DNA of 22,384 nt, taken from positions 1 through 22,384 of the forward strand of contig CAYGSG010000043.1 of the NCBI GenBank assembly GCA_964352615.1. Reading direction: 5' to 3'. The notes under the pieces are model-generated. The model was not told the DNA's origin and did not search any database. It saw only the letters and a program-made list of their open reading frames with translations. A program made the translations under genes and the position numbers. The stretch comes from OFTM382 sp964352615. GTDB lineage: Bacteria; Planctomycetota; Phycisphaerae; Phycisphaerales; UBA1924. Positions 1-7,122 of the stretch are shown piece after piece. Numbering within the stretch: the first letter of the stretch is position 1; each line of letters begins with the position of its first letter.

Positions 1-2
1 CC

Positions 3-956
3 CCAAGCCCCCGGCCCTCGGTCCGCATGTGGGGCCACTCGATCGACGACGCCACAGCTCTTTCGCAGACAAGGACTTCTGACCGTCTGCCCGGCTTTGT
101 GCTGCCTGCTGAGGCCCGCGTCTGCCTCGATGCAGCCCACGCCCTCGCTGGCGCTGACATCATCGTCTCAGCCATCCCCGTGCAAGTCACGCGCGAAGCA
201 TGGACCAGCCTCCGCCCGCACATTCCGCCCCAAGCGGGCGTGGTCTCGGTCGCCAAGGGCATCGAGACCGGCACGCTGCTCCGGCCCACGCAGATCATCA
301 CCGACGCCCTCGCTGACGACCCCGATGCAGCCCCCCGGCCCGTCGGAACCCTCAGCGGGCCGACCATCGCCACCGAGCTCGCACGCGGCCTGCCCGCGAC
401 CATGACCGCAGCCAGCGACCACCCGGGATTCGCGGCCACCATTCAGCAGCTCTTCAGCACCCGATGGCTGCGGGTCTACACGCACGACGACCTGCTCGGG
501 GTCGAGCTAGCCGGCGCGACCAAGAACGTCATCGCCATCGCTGCGGGCATCATCGACGGGCTCAACGCCGGCTACAACGCCAAGAGCGCCCTGCTCGCAC
601 GAGGCCTCGCGGAGATCACCCGGCTGGGCACCGCGATGGGTGCCAAGGCCGACACGTTCTTTGGCATCTCGGGCGTGGGCGATCTGGCGACCACCTGCTT
701 CAGCCCCGAGGGCCGCAACCGCACCTGCGGCGAGGCATTAGGCCGGGGCATCGCCCTCAAGGACCACCTCGCAGCGACCAACTCGGTCGTCGAAGGCGTC
801 GAGACCACGCGCGGCGTCGTCGAGCTCGCACGCAAATACCGCGTCGAGATGCCGATCACCGAGGCGGTGCACGACGTGCTGTTCGAGGGCCTGGACCCGA
901 TCGCGGCCATAAGCAGGCTCATGAGCCGCCAGCTGCGCGATGAGAGCGTGGGCTGA
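3..956 (+). CDS. gpsA: NAD(P)H-dependent glycerol-3-phosphate dehydrogenase, 5' end missing
   Basis: GpsA reduces dihydroxyacetone phosphate to sn-glycerol-3-phosphate in the cytoplasm, supplying the backbone for phospholipids. The reading frame is open to the left edge and already matches the family before the first Met (VRMWGH, base 21 on), so the N-terminal GxGxxG nucleotide-binding motif lies outside the window. Visible family motifs in order are SAIPVQV, SVAKGIETGT, SGPTIATELARGLP, GATKNVIAIAAG with the catalytic Lys, GISGVGDLATTC, GRNRTCGEALGRG and VVEGVETTRGV, ending with EMPITEAVHDVLFEG. All are in the order and spacing of E. coli GpsA. No terminator is obvious after the stop; the next gene begins 174 bases later. 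The Met at base 27 is internal, not the start. Assignment is secure; only the N-terminus is unknown. Confidence 0.95.
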   Translation, partial: PSPRPSVRMWGHSIDDATALSQTRTSDRLPGFVLPAEARVCLDAAHALAGADIIVSAIPVQVTREAWTSLRPHIPPQAGVVSVAKGIETGTLLRPTQIITDALADDPDAAPRPVGTLSGPTIATELARGLPATMTAASDHPGFAATIQQLFSTRWLRVYTHDDLLGVELAGATKNVIAIAAGIIDGLNAGYNAKSALLARGLAEITRLGTAMGAKADTFFGISGVGDLATTCFSPEGRNRTCGEALGRGIALKDHLAATNSVVEGVETTRGVVELARKYRVEMPITEAVHDVLFEGLDPIAAISRLMSRQLRDESVG

Positions 957-979
957 GCCGATTTCGGGCGTCCGGTACT

Positions 980-997
980 GGTTATCGTATAACTTCC
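980..997 (+). promoter_or_regulatory. Possible promoter -10 region for the repeat-protein gene
   Basis: An AT-rich patch stands out in GC-rich intergenic DNA and contains TATAAC at 988-993. GTTAT and ATAAC arms surround a CGT centre, so the patch is also a 13-base palindrome. No good -35 is seen 16-18 bases upstream. It would give a leader of about 130 bases before the GTG at 1131. Weak evidence. Confidence 0.3.
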
Positions 998-1115
998 ATG
1001 CACTCCCCTGAACTCGCGCTTGGTACGGGCCGATAGCTCATGCGCACACCGGCGGCGTTCGGGCGGGAGACTCCGCCCCCGACCGGTGAACACCGCGCTC
1101 AGCGCCGACATCATC

Positions 1116-1122
1116 AGAGGAG
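1116..1122 (+). promoter_or_regulatory. Shine-Dalgarno site deciding the GTG start at 1131
   Basis: AGAGGAG lies 8 bases before GTG 1131. This is the best ribosome-binding site in the region and rejects the upstream in-frame start near 1020, which has none and would add non-repetitive sequence. Confidence 0.7.
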
Positions 1123-1130
1123 TCCTCGCC

Positions 1131-2129
1131 GTGAATACCTGCATCCCCCAGTTCACCAATCAGTTCAACAACCAGTTCACCACCCCCTTCGCCAACCAGT
1201 TCGCCAACCAGTTCGCCAACCAGTTCGCCAACCAGTTCGCCAACCACTTCACCACCGGCTACACCAACCGCTTCACCACCCCCGTCAGCATCCCCGTCAG
1301 CCACCCCGGCATCAACCAGTATNNNNNNNNNNACCTGTTCGCCACGCAGTGCAGCACCCCCTTCGGCGCCCAGTTCAACAACCAGTTCGCCACGCCGTTC
1401 AGCAGCCCCTTCGGCGGCCAGTTCAACAACTCGTTTGGTGGCCAGGTCACCGGCATCCCCAGCTTCAACACGGGTTTCAACACTGGCTACAACACCGGCT
1501 TCCCCATGGGCCTCTCCAACGGCTTCACCGGCTGGAACACGCCCTCGGGCTTGACCGGCACCAACACCAACTTGAACACCGGCTGGAACACCGGCTGGAA
1601 CACCGGTTTCAACACTGGCTACAACACCCCCGTCAACTTCAACAGCCAATTCGCCAACCAGTTCCCCGGCCAGCTCGCCAACCAGTTCCCCGGCTTCAGC
1701 CCCGCCAACTTCAACACGGGCTACGCCAACGGCTACAACACCCCCGTTGGCTTCACCGGCATCAACACCGGCTGGAACACCCCCATCACCAACCAGTTCC
1801 CCGGACAGTTCACCAACCAGTTCCCCGGCCAGTTCACCAACCAATACACCAACCAGTTCCCCGGCCAGTTCGTGAACCAGTTCGCTGGCCAGTTCCCCGG
1901 CTTCAGCCCCGTCAACTACAACACCGGCTACGCCAACGGCTACAGCACGCCCGTAGGCTTCGGCGGCGTCAACACCAACTGGAACAACGGCTACAACACC
2001 ACCACCGGCACCACCCAGACCACCACCGGCAACTACCCCTTCCTCGCTTACGCCTTCAACCCCTACTTCGGTATCAACACCCCCGTCACGGGCACCCCCA
2101 CCGAGACCGCCAACGTTCAGGCCGCCTGA
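1131..2129 (+). CDS. Uncharged Asn/Gln/Gly-rich aromatic tetrapeptide-repeat protein, function unknown
   Basis: I do not recognise this protein. From GTG 1131 it is about 332 residues, but 10 N at 1323-1332 make the length uncertain. The first half is a run of four-residue units ending in Phe or Tyr (TNQF, ANQF, TTPF, NNQF). The middle is NTG-Phe/Tyr/Trp units. The last third alternates PGQF and TNQF and has two copies of a longer block starting FPGFSP (bases 1686 and 1893, 69 residues apart). I see no Lys or Asp, one Arg and one Glu, two His and two Cys. There is no signal peptide, membrane segment or sorting tail. The composition resembles prion-like, FG-nucleoporin-like or silk-like sequences; mycobacterial PPE-MPTR proteins have related NTG units but with period five. 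A structural or condensate-forming role is inference. The gene has its own good ribosome site and a strong hairpin downstream. Confidence 0.75.
   Translation: MNTCIPQFTNQFNNQFTTPFANQFANQFANQFANQFANHFTTGYTNRFTTPVSIPVSHPGINQYXXXXLFATQCSTPFGAQFNNQFATPFSSPFGGQFNNSFGGQVTGIPSFNTGFNTGYNTGFPMGLSNGFTGWNTPSGLTGTNTNLNTGWNTGWNTGFNTGYNTPVNFNSQFANQFPGQLANQFPGFSPANFNTGYANGYNTPVGFTGINTGWNTPITNQFPGQFTNQFPGQFTNQYTNQFPGQFVNQFAGQFPGFSPVNYNTGYANGYSTPVGFGGVNTNWNNGYNTTTGTTQTTTGNYPFLAYAFNPYFGINTPVTGTPTETANVQAA
1191..1250 (+). repeat. 12-bp tandem repeat, four perfect units plus one variant
   Basis: The unit GCCAACCAGTTC occurs four times without change (1191-1238) and a fifth time with one substitution (1239-1250, CAC for CAG). 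It encodes Ala-Asn-Gln-Phe repeats. Exact repetition at DNA level implies recent duplication or slippage, and any unit gain or loss stays in frame. Confidence 0.95.
1323..1332. other. Assembly gap (10 N)
   Basis: Ten N interrupt the repetitive coding sequence. If the gap really is 10 bases the repeat frame continues correctly on the other side, but a short fixed-length run inside a tandem-repeat gene is typical of an unresolved collapse, so repeat units may be missing. Confidence 0.95.
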
Positions 2130-2174
2130 TATCGGCTGATACAGCCTGATCGGCCGACAGACAATCCGATTCCC

Positions 2175-2225
2175 GCGCAGCGGGGCAGCCGTCCGAAGTA
2201 CAACCGGGCCGCTGCCCCGCTGTGC
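2175..2225 (+). terminator. Strong hairpin after the repeat-protein gene, probable terminator
   Basis: Arms 2175-2189 and 2211-2225 pair over 15 positions (14 Watson-Crick and one G-U when read on the plus strand) around a 21-base loop. It begins 46 bases after the stop at 2129. There is no T-tract, so it may stabilise the mRNA 3' end rather than terminate by itself. Confidence 0.55.
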
Positions 2226-2294
2226 TGCGCGCGCTGTACCATCTCTCCGCCGTCCCCGATCCCAAGCAGAGACCATCTCCCCCGAGATACGACC

Positions 2295-2972
2295 ATGAAC
2301 ATCACCTTCCTCGGCCACTCCGCGTTCTACCTCACCGATGGCGACCACCGCGTGCTCATCGACCCGTTCCTCACGGGTAATCCCGTCGCGCCCAGCACCG
2401 CTGGCCTGACCCCAGCCGACATCAACCCCACGCACATCGCCCTCACCCACGGCCACGACGACCACATCGGCGACACCATCGACATCGCCAGGCGGACCGA
2501 CGCCACCGTCATCGCGCCGTACGAGCTTGCCAACTTCATCGGCGAGCACGGCGTCACCAACCTTGAACCCGCCGGCTCGGGCGGCACCATCGCCACGCCC
2601 TTCGGCTCGGTTAGCTTTGTGCAGGCGTTCCACTCATCCAGCACCGACGGCCGGTACATGGGCCCCGCCTGCGGCATCGTTGTGCTCATGCATGACAAGG
2701 TTGTTTACCACGCGGGCGATACCGCGCTGTTCAGCGACATGGCCCTCATCGGCGAGCTGTTCAAGCCGCACGTCGCGATTGTCCCTATCGGCGACCGCTT
2801 CACGATGGGCCCCATGCACGCCTCCAAAGCCGTGGACCTCATCAAACCGTCGGTGTGCGCGATCCCGTGCCACTACAACACCTGGCCGCCGATCACCGTC
2901 GATGCCTCGCAGTTCAAGCCGACCGCGTGCAAGGTTGAAGCCCTCAAGCCGGGCGAATCGCTGGAGCTCTGA
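2295..2972 (+). CDS. Metal-dependent hydrolase, UPF0173 family (metallo-beta-lactamase fold)
   Basis: The 225-residue protein is the usual full length of the UPF0173 family of cytoplasmic metallo-beta-lactamase-fold hydrolases, whose physiological substrate is not established. It begins with MNITFLGHSAF, has DPFLTGNP, the metal-binding HxHxDH as THGHDDHIGD near residue 55, YHAGDTALFSDM with the bridging Asp, PIGDRFTMGP, and a late His in IPCHYNTWPP. All expected ligands are present, so it should be active. The start ATG has only a weak ribosome site (GAGA about 8 bases upstream), but the N-terminus matches the family exactly. It is followed after 30 bases by a second hydrolase of the same fold but a different family; the pair look like neighbours rather than a duplication. 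Confidence 0.93.
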   Translation: MNITFLGHSAFYLTDGDHRVLIDPFLTGNPVAPSTAGLTPADINPTHIALTHGHDDHIGDTIDIARRTDATVIAPYELANFIGEHGVTNLEPAGSGGTIATPFGSVSFVQAFHSSSTDGRYMGPACGIVVLMHDKVVYHAGDTALFSDMALIGELFKPHVAIVPIGDRFTMGPMHASKAVDLIKPSVCAIPCHYNTWPPITVDASQFKPTACKVEALKPGESLEL

Positions 2973-2990
2973 GCCTCCACGCCCGGTCCC

Positions 2991-2996
2991 TATGCT
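2991..2996 (+). promoter_or_regulatory. Putative -10 element of a leaderless transcript
   Basis: TATGCT ends 6 bases before GTG 3003, and no Shine-Dalgarno site separates them. A -10 in this position would start transcription at or next to the start codon. No clear -35. Confidence 0.35.
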
Positions 2997-3002
2997 CTGC
3001 CT

Positions 3003-3866
3003 GTGCGTTTCACCTTCCTCGGCACCGGCACATCCGCGGGCGTTCCATGCCTCGGCTGTGACTGCGCGACCTGCAACTCGGACGACCCGCGCGATGCCCG
3101 CACCCGCACCAGCGCGCTGGTCGAATGGATCGATCCATCGGGCCAAGCGCGAGCGGTCATGCTGGATGCCGGCCCCGACCTCCGCCAGCAGGCCCTGCGC
3201 CACCGGCTGAACCGGCTCGACGCGATCCTCTTTACGCACAACCACGTCGATCACACCTTCGGCCTCGACGAGGTCCGCCGGTTCAACATCACCATGGACG
3301 CGCCCATCGACCTCTACGCCGAGGCGCCCACCATGACCCACCTCAAGCGGGTCTACGCGCACATCTTCGACCGCGCCTCCAACGTGCAGGACTCGTTCGT
3401 CGCGACGATCATCGCCCACGAGCTCAAGGCCGACCGCGAGCTTGTGCTCTGGGGCATGCGGTTCACCCCGATCCGCCTGCTCCACGGCCGACTGCCCGTG
3501 CTCGGCTACCGAATCGAGCCCGAGCATCCGACCGCCCCTGAACCCAACGGCTGGTGGCCGCTGGCGTACTGCACGGATGTCTCGGCCATCCCGCCCGAGA
3601 GCTGGGCCAAGCTCACCGGCCTGCAGACCCTCGTGCTGGATGCCCTCCGCCGTCGCAAGCACCCGACCCACTTCACGCTCGGCCAGGCTGTGGGCGTCGC
3701 GCATGAGGTCGAGGCCGCCCAGACCTACTTCGTCCACATGGCCCACGACCTGCCCCACGAGGCGACTTCCGCCGACCTGCCGCCAGCCATGACCCTCGCC
3801 CATGATGGTCTGTCGCTGGGCGCTTTATCACCGGGCGGGCTATCGCATGAGGCTGACGAGGCCTGA
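3003..3866 (+). CDS. MBL-fold metallohydrolase, PhnP-like (phosphoribosyl cyclic phosphodiesterase type)
   Basis: A metallo-beta-lactamase-fold hydrolase of 287 residues starting at GTG 3003, where MRFTFLGTGTSAGVP matches the family N-terminus. The next segment, CLGCDCATC, resembles the structural zinc cysteines of E. coli PhnP. LDAGPDLRQQ is followed by the catalytic metal motif HxHxDH as FTHNHVDHTFGLDEV near residue 80. Later come RLLHGRLPVLGYRIE, YCTDVSAIP with a metal Asp, and FVHMAHDLPHE with the terminal His. PhnP hydrolyses cyclic phosphate intermediates in phosphonate use, but no other phn gene is present here, so the real substrate is open. Alternatives are tRNase Z-like or other cyclic-nucleotide phosphodiesterase relatives. 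The gene lies 30 bases after the UPF0173 gene and probably has its own leaderless promoter. Confidence 0.85.
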   Translation: MRFTFLGTGTSAGVPCLGCDCATCNSDDPRDARTRTSALVEWIDPSGQARAVMLDAGPDLRQQALRHRLNRLDAILFTHNHVDHTFGLDEVRRFNITMDAPIDLYAEAPTMTHLKRVYAHIFDRASNVQDSFVATIIAHELKADRELVLWGMRFTPIRLLHGRLPVLGYRIEPEHPTAPEPNGWWPLAYCTDVSAIPPESWAKLTGLQTLVLDALRRRKHPTHFTLGQAVGVAHEVEAAQTYFVHMAHDLPHEATSADLPPAMTLAHDGLSLGALSPGGLSHEADEA

Positions 3867-3941
3867 TCGAGGCCTGATCGAGACCAAAGCTGGCTCAATT
3901 CTCTCGCCACCGAGCCGTCGCCAAGCCGGACCAAAGCCCCC

Positions 3942-3947
3942 TAGACT
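3942..3947 (+). promoter_or_regulatory. Putative -10 element before atpG
   Basis: TAGACT ends 8 bases before ATG 3956 and no purine-rich ribosome site is present. The same hexamer recurs before 20032 and 20359. The -35 region is not recognisable. Confidence 0.35.
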
Positions 3948-3955
3948 CCCGCCCT

Positions 3956-4825
3956 ATGGGTAAGACACGCGAGATCAAGAAGCGCATCAAGGCTGTCGGC
4001 AACATCAAGCGGATCACCCGCACGATGCAGATGATCGCCACGGCCAAGTTCTCCGCTGCCCTTCAGCGGGCCGTCGCGGGCAGGCCATACGCCGATGCCA
4101 TCTTCGACCTCGTTGCCGAGATGGCCTCGTCCTCTTCCGAGGTCTCGCACCCGCTGCTCGCCACCGGCGACCCAGACGGCCAGACCCTCACCCTCGTCAT
4201 CACGTCCGACCGCGGGCTCTGCGGGCCGTACAACGGCTCGGTCCTCCGCACCGCGCTCAAGCACTTCCAAGCCCAGCCCGGCTCCACCGAAGGCCGAATC
4301 GAAGTCATCGGCAAGAAGGGCGCCAACGCCCTCCGCTTCAACGGCGTCGAGCCCACCGTCCACCACACGCACTTCACCGACAAGCCCGTCTACGACGACG
4401 TCGAGAAGCTCGCTCAGGATTACATCGACCTCTTCACCAGCGGCAAGGTCAGCAAGGTGAACATCGTCTCGATGAAGTTCATCTCCGCTGGCCGTCAACA
4501 GCCCGAGGTCGTCCAGCTCCTGCCCTTTGAGGCGCCCGAGAAGCAAGAAGCCGCGCCCGGCTCGAAGGCCGACTACGAGTTCAGCCCGTCGGCCGCCGAA
4601 CTGCTCGGCGAGCTGCTGCCCGCCGCTGTCAAGGTCACGCTGTTCCAGGCGTTCAATGACGCGGTGGTCTCAGAGCACGTCGCGCGGATGGTCGCCATGA
4701 AGGCCGCCACCGACAACGCCGGCAAGATGGGCAAGGACCTGACCCGCGTGTACAACCGCGCCCGCCAGGCCCAGATCACCACCGAGCTGACCGAGATCAT
4801 CTCCGGCGCTGCAGCACTGGAGTGA
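3956..4825 (+). CDS. atpG: F1Fo ATP synthase subunit gamma
   Basis: The gamma subunit is the central rotor shaft of the F1 sector, coupling proton (or sodium) flow to ATP synthesis at the inner face of the membrane. The 289-residue protein is normal length. The N-terminal helix MGKTREIKKRIKAVGNIKRI and TRTMQMIATAKF are diagnostic, as are TSDRGLCGPYN near residue 84 and the C-terminal helix with ARMVAMKAATDNAGKM, LTRVYNRARQAQITTELTEI. The start is fixed by this N-terminus; there is no Shine-Dalgarno site. What is odd is the context: atpA should lie before and atpD after in a standard atp operon, but the neighbours are a PhnP-like hydrolase and a convergent HAF-repeat gene. So the subunit is transcribed alone here, and the rest of the complex must be encoded elsewhere. 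Confidence 0.97.
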   Translation: MGKTREIKKRIKAVGNIKRITRTMQMIATAKFSAALQRAVAGRPYADAIFDLVAEMASSSSEVSHPLLATGDPDGQTLTLVITSDRGLCGPYNGSVLRTALKHFQAQPGSTEGRIEVIGKKGANALRFNGVEPTVHHTHFTDKPVYDDVEKLAQDYIDLFTSGKVSKVNIVSMKFISAGRQQPEVVQLLPFEAPEKQEAAPGSKADYEFSPSAAELLGELLPAAVKVTLFQAFNDAVVSEHVARMVAMKAATDNAGKMGKDLTRVYNRARQAQITTELTEIISGAAALE

Positions 4826-4939
4826 GCGCTCCAGAACGAGCCGCGACCGTGAGGGAGCGGGTTTCAACTGCCGCAAAGCATCCAGGGGCCGCGCGGCCGG
4901 TGAGTCTGTACAAGATGCAAGGCTTGGCTGTAGCAACAA

Positions 4940-4969
4940 GCGGACCGCCCCTGTGCAAGGACGGCCCGC
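4940..4969 (-). terminator. Hairpin terminator of the HAF-repeat gene
   Basis: Arms 4940-4950 and 4959-4969 form an 11-base-pair stem with an 8-base loop. Read on the minus strand the two imperfect positions are G-U pairs; on the plus strand they are A-C mismatches. The stem is therefore better in minus-strand RNA, 36 bases past the HAF gene stop. The run after it (TTGTTGCT) is only mildly T-rich. Confidence 0.5.
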
Positions 4970-5004
4970 CGAGTGTGTGCCTTTATCTGAACCGACCCGG
5001 TGGC

Positions 5005-6135
5005 TCAGCGCTTGCGACGTGTCGCCGCGATGCCCGCTATTGCCAGCACGCTGGCCGCGCCGGGAGCGGGGATCGTTGCGATCCACGCTTCGGGTCTTCC
5101 TTGGGGATTTGTTCCCCAGCCGACGATGACCGTGCCATCGTCAGAGATACCCGTGGCCTCTCGTAGCGTCCAGCCGGTCATATCAATCCCGAAGTCCATC
5201 GCCAGCACATCGGACAACAGTCGCATGCCATCCGCATCATCCCAAAGGAATGCTTCTTGACCGTCCCCGGTGAATCCGAATCCGACGACTACCGAGCCAT
5301 TGCTTGATACGTCAGTCGACCTGCTTTGGAAATTCCCTCCCGGAAGATCACCCAAGCCCTGCATGCCGCCGCCAGCCGTCCAGCGGAAAGCCTCCTGACC
5401 GCTCACGCTTACGCCATGGCCGACCACAACCGAGCCGTCCGCACTCACACTGTTGGCGACGCTCGAAAACACACCTCCCGGCAGGTCGCCAAGGCCCTGC
5501 ATGCCCCCGCCAGCGGTCCAGCGAAAGGCTTCCGCGCCGTTCGTCGCTGAACTGGTCCCAACGATCACGGCGCCGTTCTCGCTGGCGGCGCGAGCCGAAC
5601 TCGCGAACGGACCGCCCGCCAGATCGCCAAGCCCCTGCATGCCGCCGCCCGCGGTCCAACGAAAGGCCTCCGAACCGTTGGTGCCCCTGCTTTCACCAAC
5701 CACCACCGAACCATCGCCGCTCACGTTCATCGCGAGGCTTTGGAATGAGTCTCCCGGCAGATCACCGAGGCCCTGCATGCCGCCGCCCGAGGTCCAGCGG
5801 TACGCCTCTGTCCCGTTCGTGCCGCTCGAATATCCCACTGCTATCGAGCCGTCGCCGTTCAAGCCAAGCGCGCGGCTGGCGAAACCACCTCCTGGCAAAT
5901 CACCGAGGCCCTGCATGCCGCTGCCAAAGGTCCAACGGAATGCCTCTCCGCCGTTCGCACTGCTGCTGAAGCCAATAACCGTCGAACCGTCACCGCTCAC
6001 GCCACCTGCTTCACTGAATACGTTACCTCCCGGCAGATCCCCAAGCCCCATGAAGCTCACCTGAGCGGCGGCCGTGCCCGCCGTTGCCATGAGCGCAGCC
6101 ACCGCGCACGCATTCATCCTTGCGTTCATCAACAT
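5005..6135 (-). CDS. Exported HAF-repeat protein with PEP-CTERM-like tail
   Basis: A secreted protein of about 376 residues. The start is taken as ATG 6135 because GGAG lies 7 bases upstream; an open frame to 6249 lacks such a site. A signal peptide (MLMNARMNACAVAALMATAG, cleavage near TAAA/QV) is followed by six tandem repeats of exactly 46 residues, each beginning MxGLGDLPGG, continuing with a VSxDGSxVVG core and ending in EAFRWT, the pattern of the HAF family of probable extracellular repeats. A seventh, degenerate unit follows (MRLLSDVL, DDGTVIVGWG). The C-terminus, IPAPGAASVLAIAGIAATRR, then KR, has the Pro motif, hydrophobic span and basic end of an exosortase-type sorting signal. The repeats probably fold as a beta-propeller. 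Function beyond surface location is unknown. The gene is convergent with atpG. Confidence 0.88.
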   Translation of the reverse strand: MLMNARMNACAVAALMATAGTAAAQVSFMGLGDLPGGNVFSEAGGVSGDGSTVIGFSSSANGGEAFRWTFGSGMQGLGDLPGGGFASRALGLNGDGSIAVGYSSGTNGTEAYRWTSGGGMQGLGDLPGDSFQSLAMNVSGDGSVVVGESRGTNGSEAFRWTAGGGMQGLGDLAGGPFASSARAASENGAVIVGTSSATNGAEAFRWTAGGGMQGLGDLPGGVFSSVANSVSADGSVVVGHGVSVSGQEAFRWTAGGGMQGLGDLPGGNFQSRSTDVSSNGSVVVGFGFTGDGQEAFLWDDADGMRLLSDVLAMDFGIDMTGWTLREATGISDDGTVIVGWGTNPQGRPEAWIATIPAPGAASVLAIAGIAATRRKR

Positions 6136-6147
6136 GTCATTCTCCGT

Positions 6148-6164
6148 GGCCGCGTGCAGCGGCC
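6148..6164 (-). promoter_or_regulatory. Small perfect hairpin just upstream of the HAF gene ribosome site
   Basis: GGCCGC (6148-6153) and GCGGCC (6159-6164) pair around five bases. On the minus-strand mRNA this sits directly before the GGAG at 6146-6143. It could affect translation, but a 6-bp GC stem can occur by chance. Confidence 0.3.
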
Positions 6165-6357
6165 TGTGTCCTGTCGTCAGCTCCTCCGCCGGTTTCCCGA
6201 CGGACCTATGGCCACAACTTAAGCACTCTGGCAACGGTTCGCTACGCAAAAATCACGCGCTCACCCAACTGGAGGGGTTTGCACGCCACCACGCAAACTG
6301 TCGAACTCGGTGCGCTGGAGGAACGAAATCAGCGTAGCGGCCGCGCCGTGTGCGCGC

Positions 6358-6388
6358 AAGAAAAACCCACGACCATGACGGCCGCGGG
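6358..6388 (-). terminator. Rho-independent terminator of the small exported protein gene
   Basis: On the minus strand CCCGCGGCC (6388-6380), a 5-base loop and GGTCGTGGG (6374-6366) form a 9-bp stem including two G-U pairs, followed immediately by TTTTTCTT (6365-6358). It lies 31 bases after the stop codon at 6420. This is the clearest intrinsic terminator in the window. Confidence 0.85.
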
Positions 6389-6419
6389 CGAGGGTCTTGT
6401 CCAAACGTCTGAGATTGTG

Positions 6420-6944
6420 TTAACGCCGGCGACGCGTCGCGGCAAGACCGGCAAACCCCAGCACCGCAGCGCCAGCCGGCGCGGGCACCTGGTACCGAAC
6501 AGTGATCGACTTGATGTACGTCTCAAACGCGCCGACCTGGGCGCTCTGGATGAACCCGATCTGCGAGAACGAGGCGTGGAACGACTCGGGCTGACCCACC
6601 GTGGTGTTGGCATCGTTCGCCACGCCGCCGAGGCCGATCGCCTCAAACTCCGTCGCGCCGATGCCCGTGAAGTCGACGAAGCTGATGTTCACTTCGAGCA
6701 CGTTGCCGCCAGCAGCACCCGGGAAGGTGATGAGCACTTCGTCGGAAGCCAGCAGCAGGCCCTGACCATCGAGCTGGTTGAAGTCGTTGCCCGGGCCGTT
6801 GCCGGCAAAGTCGCTCGACAGGTCGTAGCTGAAGAACGCGTCGAGCATCCCATCGGTCAGATCGTCCGTCACGGACACGATCTGGCCCGTGGCCGAACCC
6901 GTAAAGGCCACCACCGCCGCCGCCATCAATGCACGCTTGATCAT
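6420..6944 (-). CDS. Small exported protein with PEP-CTERM-like tail, function unknown
   Basis: The protein has 174 residues from ATG 6944, chosen because GGGAG lies 8 bases upstream and the residues after it form a signal peptide (MIKRALMAAAVVAFTGSATG, then Q). An open frame extends upstream to 7268 but is Arg-rich, antisense to the glycosylase gene and not credible. The mature part is acidic and beta-rich (FDFTG-type segments, DEVLITFPGAAGG, NVLEVNISFVDFTGIG) and matches no family I can name. The C-terminus VPAPAGAAVLGFAGLAATRR then RR repeats the tail of the HAF protein and of the protein at 20359, so all three are probably handled by the same sorting enzyme. It is followed by a strong terminator, so it is a single-gene unit. 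Confidence 0.82.
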   Translation of the reverse strand: MIKRALMAAAVVAFTGSATGQIVSVTDDLTDGMLDAFFSYDLSSDFAGNGPGNDFNQLDGQGLLLASDEVLITFPGAAGGNVLEVNISFVDFTGIGATEFEAIGLGGVANDANTTVGQPESFHASFSQIGFIQSAQVGAFETYIKSITVRYQVPAPAGAAVLGFAGLAATRRRR

Positions 6945-7021
6945 TCTGGTTTCTCCCTGCTCATGGCTCTTGCGAGCCGGCCCACTCGTGCCGCCCGCTC
7001 TCACGATGAGACGGACAGCCC

Positions 7022-7039
7022 CGGCCGCGCGAGCGGCCG
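7022..7039. other. Perfect 7-bp hairpin with GCGA tetraloop
   Basis: CGGCCGC, GCGA, CGGCCG-complement arms form a 7-bp stem; on the plus strand the loop is of the stable GNRA type. It lies between the glycosylase gene and the start of the small exported protein gene, and may serve as an end signal for the former or a leader element for the latter. No T-tract. Confidence 0.35.
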
Positions 7040-7122
7040 ATAGCCACACCATGCCCCATAAACAGGGGATTGCCAGCACGCACGTGTGGATTCCTTGCCA
7101 GGAACCCCCAGCACCCCGGCCC

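Noticed and set aside
980..999. Partial similarity of GTTATCGTATAACTTC to recombinase sites such as loxP
   Set aside because: Only a short shared ATAACTTC-like string; there is no second arm of the right length or spacing, and no recombinase gene.
1038..2633. Long minus-strand open frame (531 codons) opposite the repeat-protein gene
   Set aside because: It is the mirror of the biased, repetitive codons on the plus strand, crosses the N run, runs through the hairpin and into the next gene, and has no ribosome site.
5005..6135. Regular 138-bp spacing that could suggest a repeat array such as CRISPR
   Set aside because: The period is coding: six 46-residue HAF repeats with diverged sequence, far longer than CRISPR units, and no cas genes are near.
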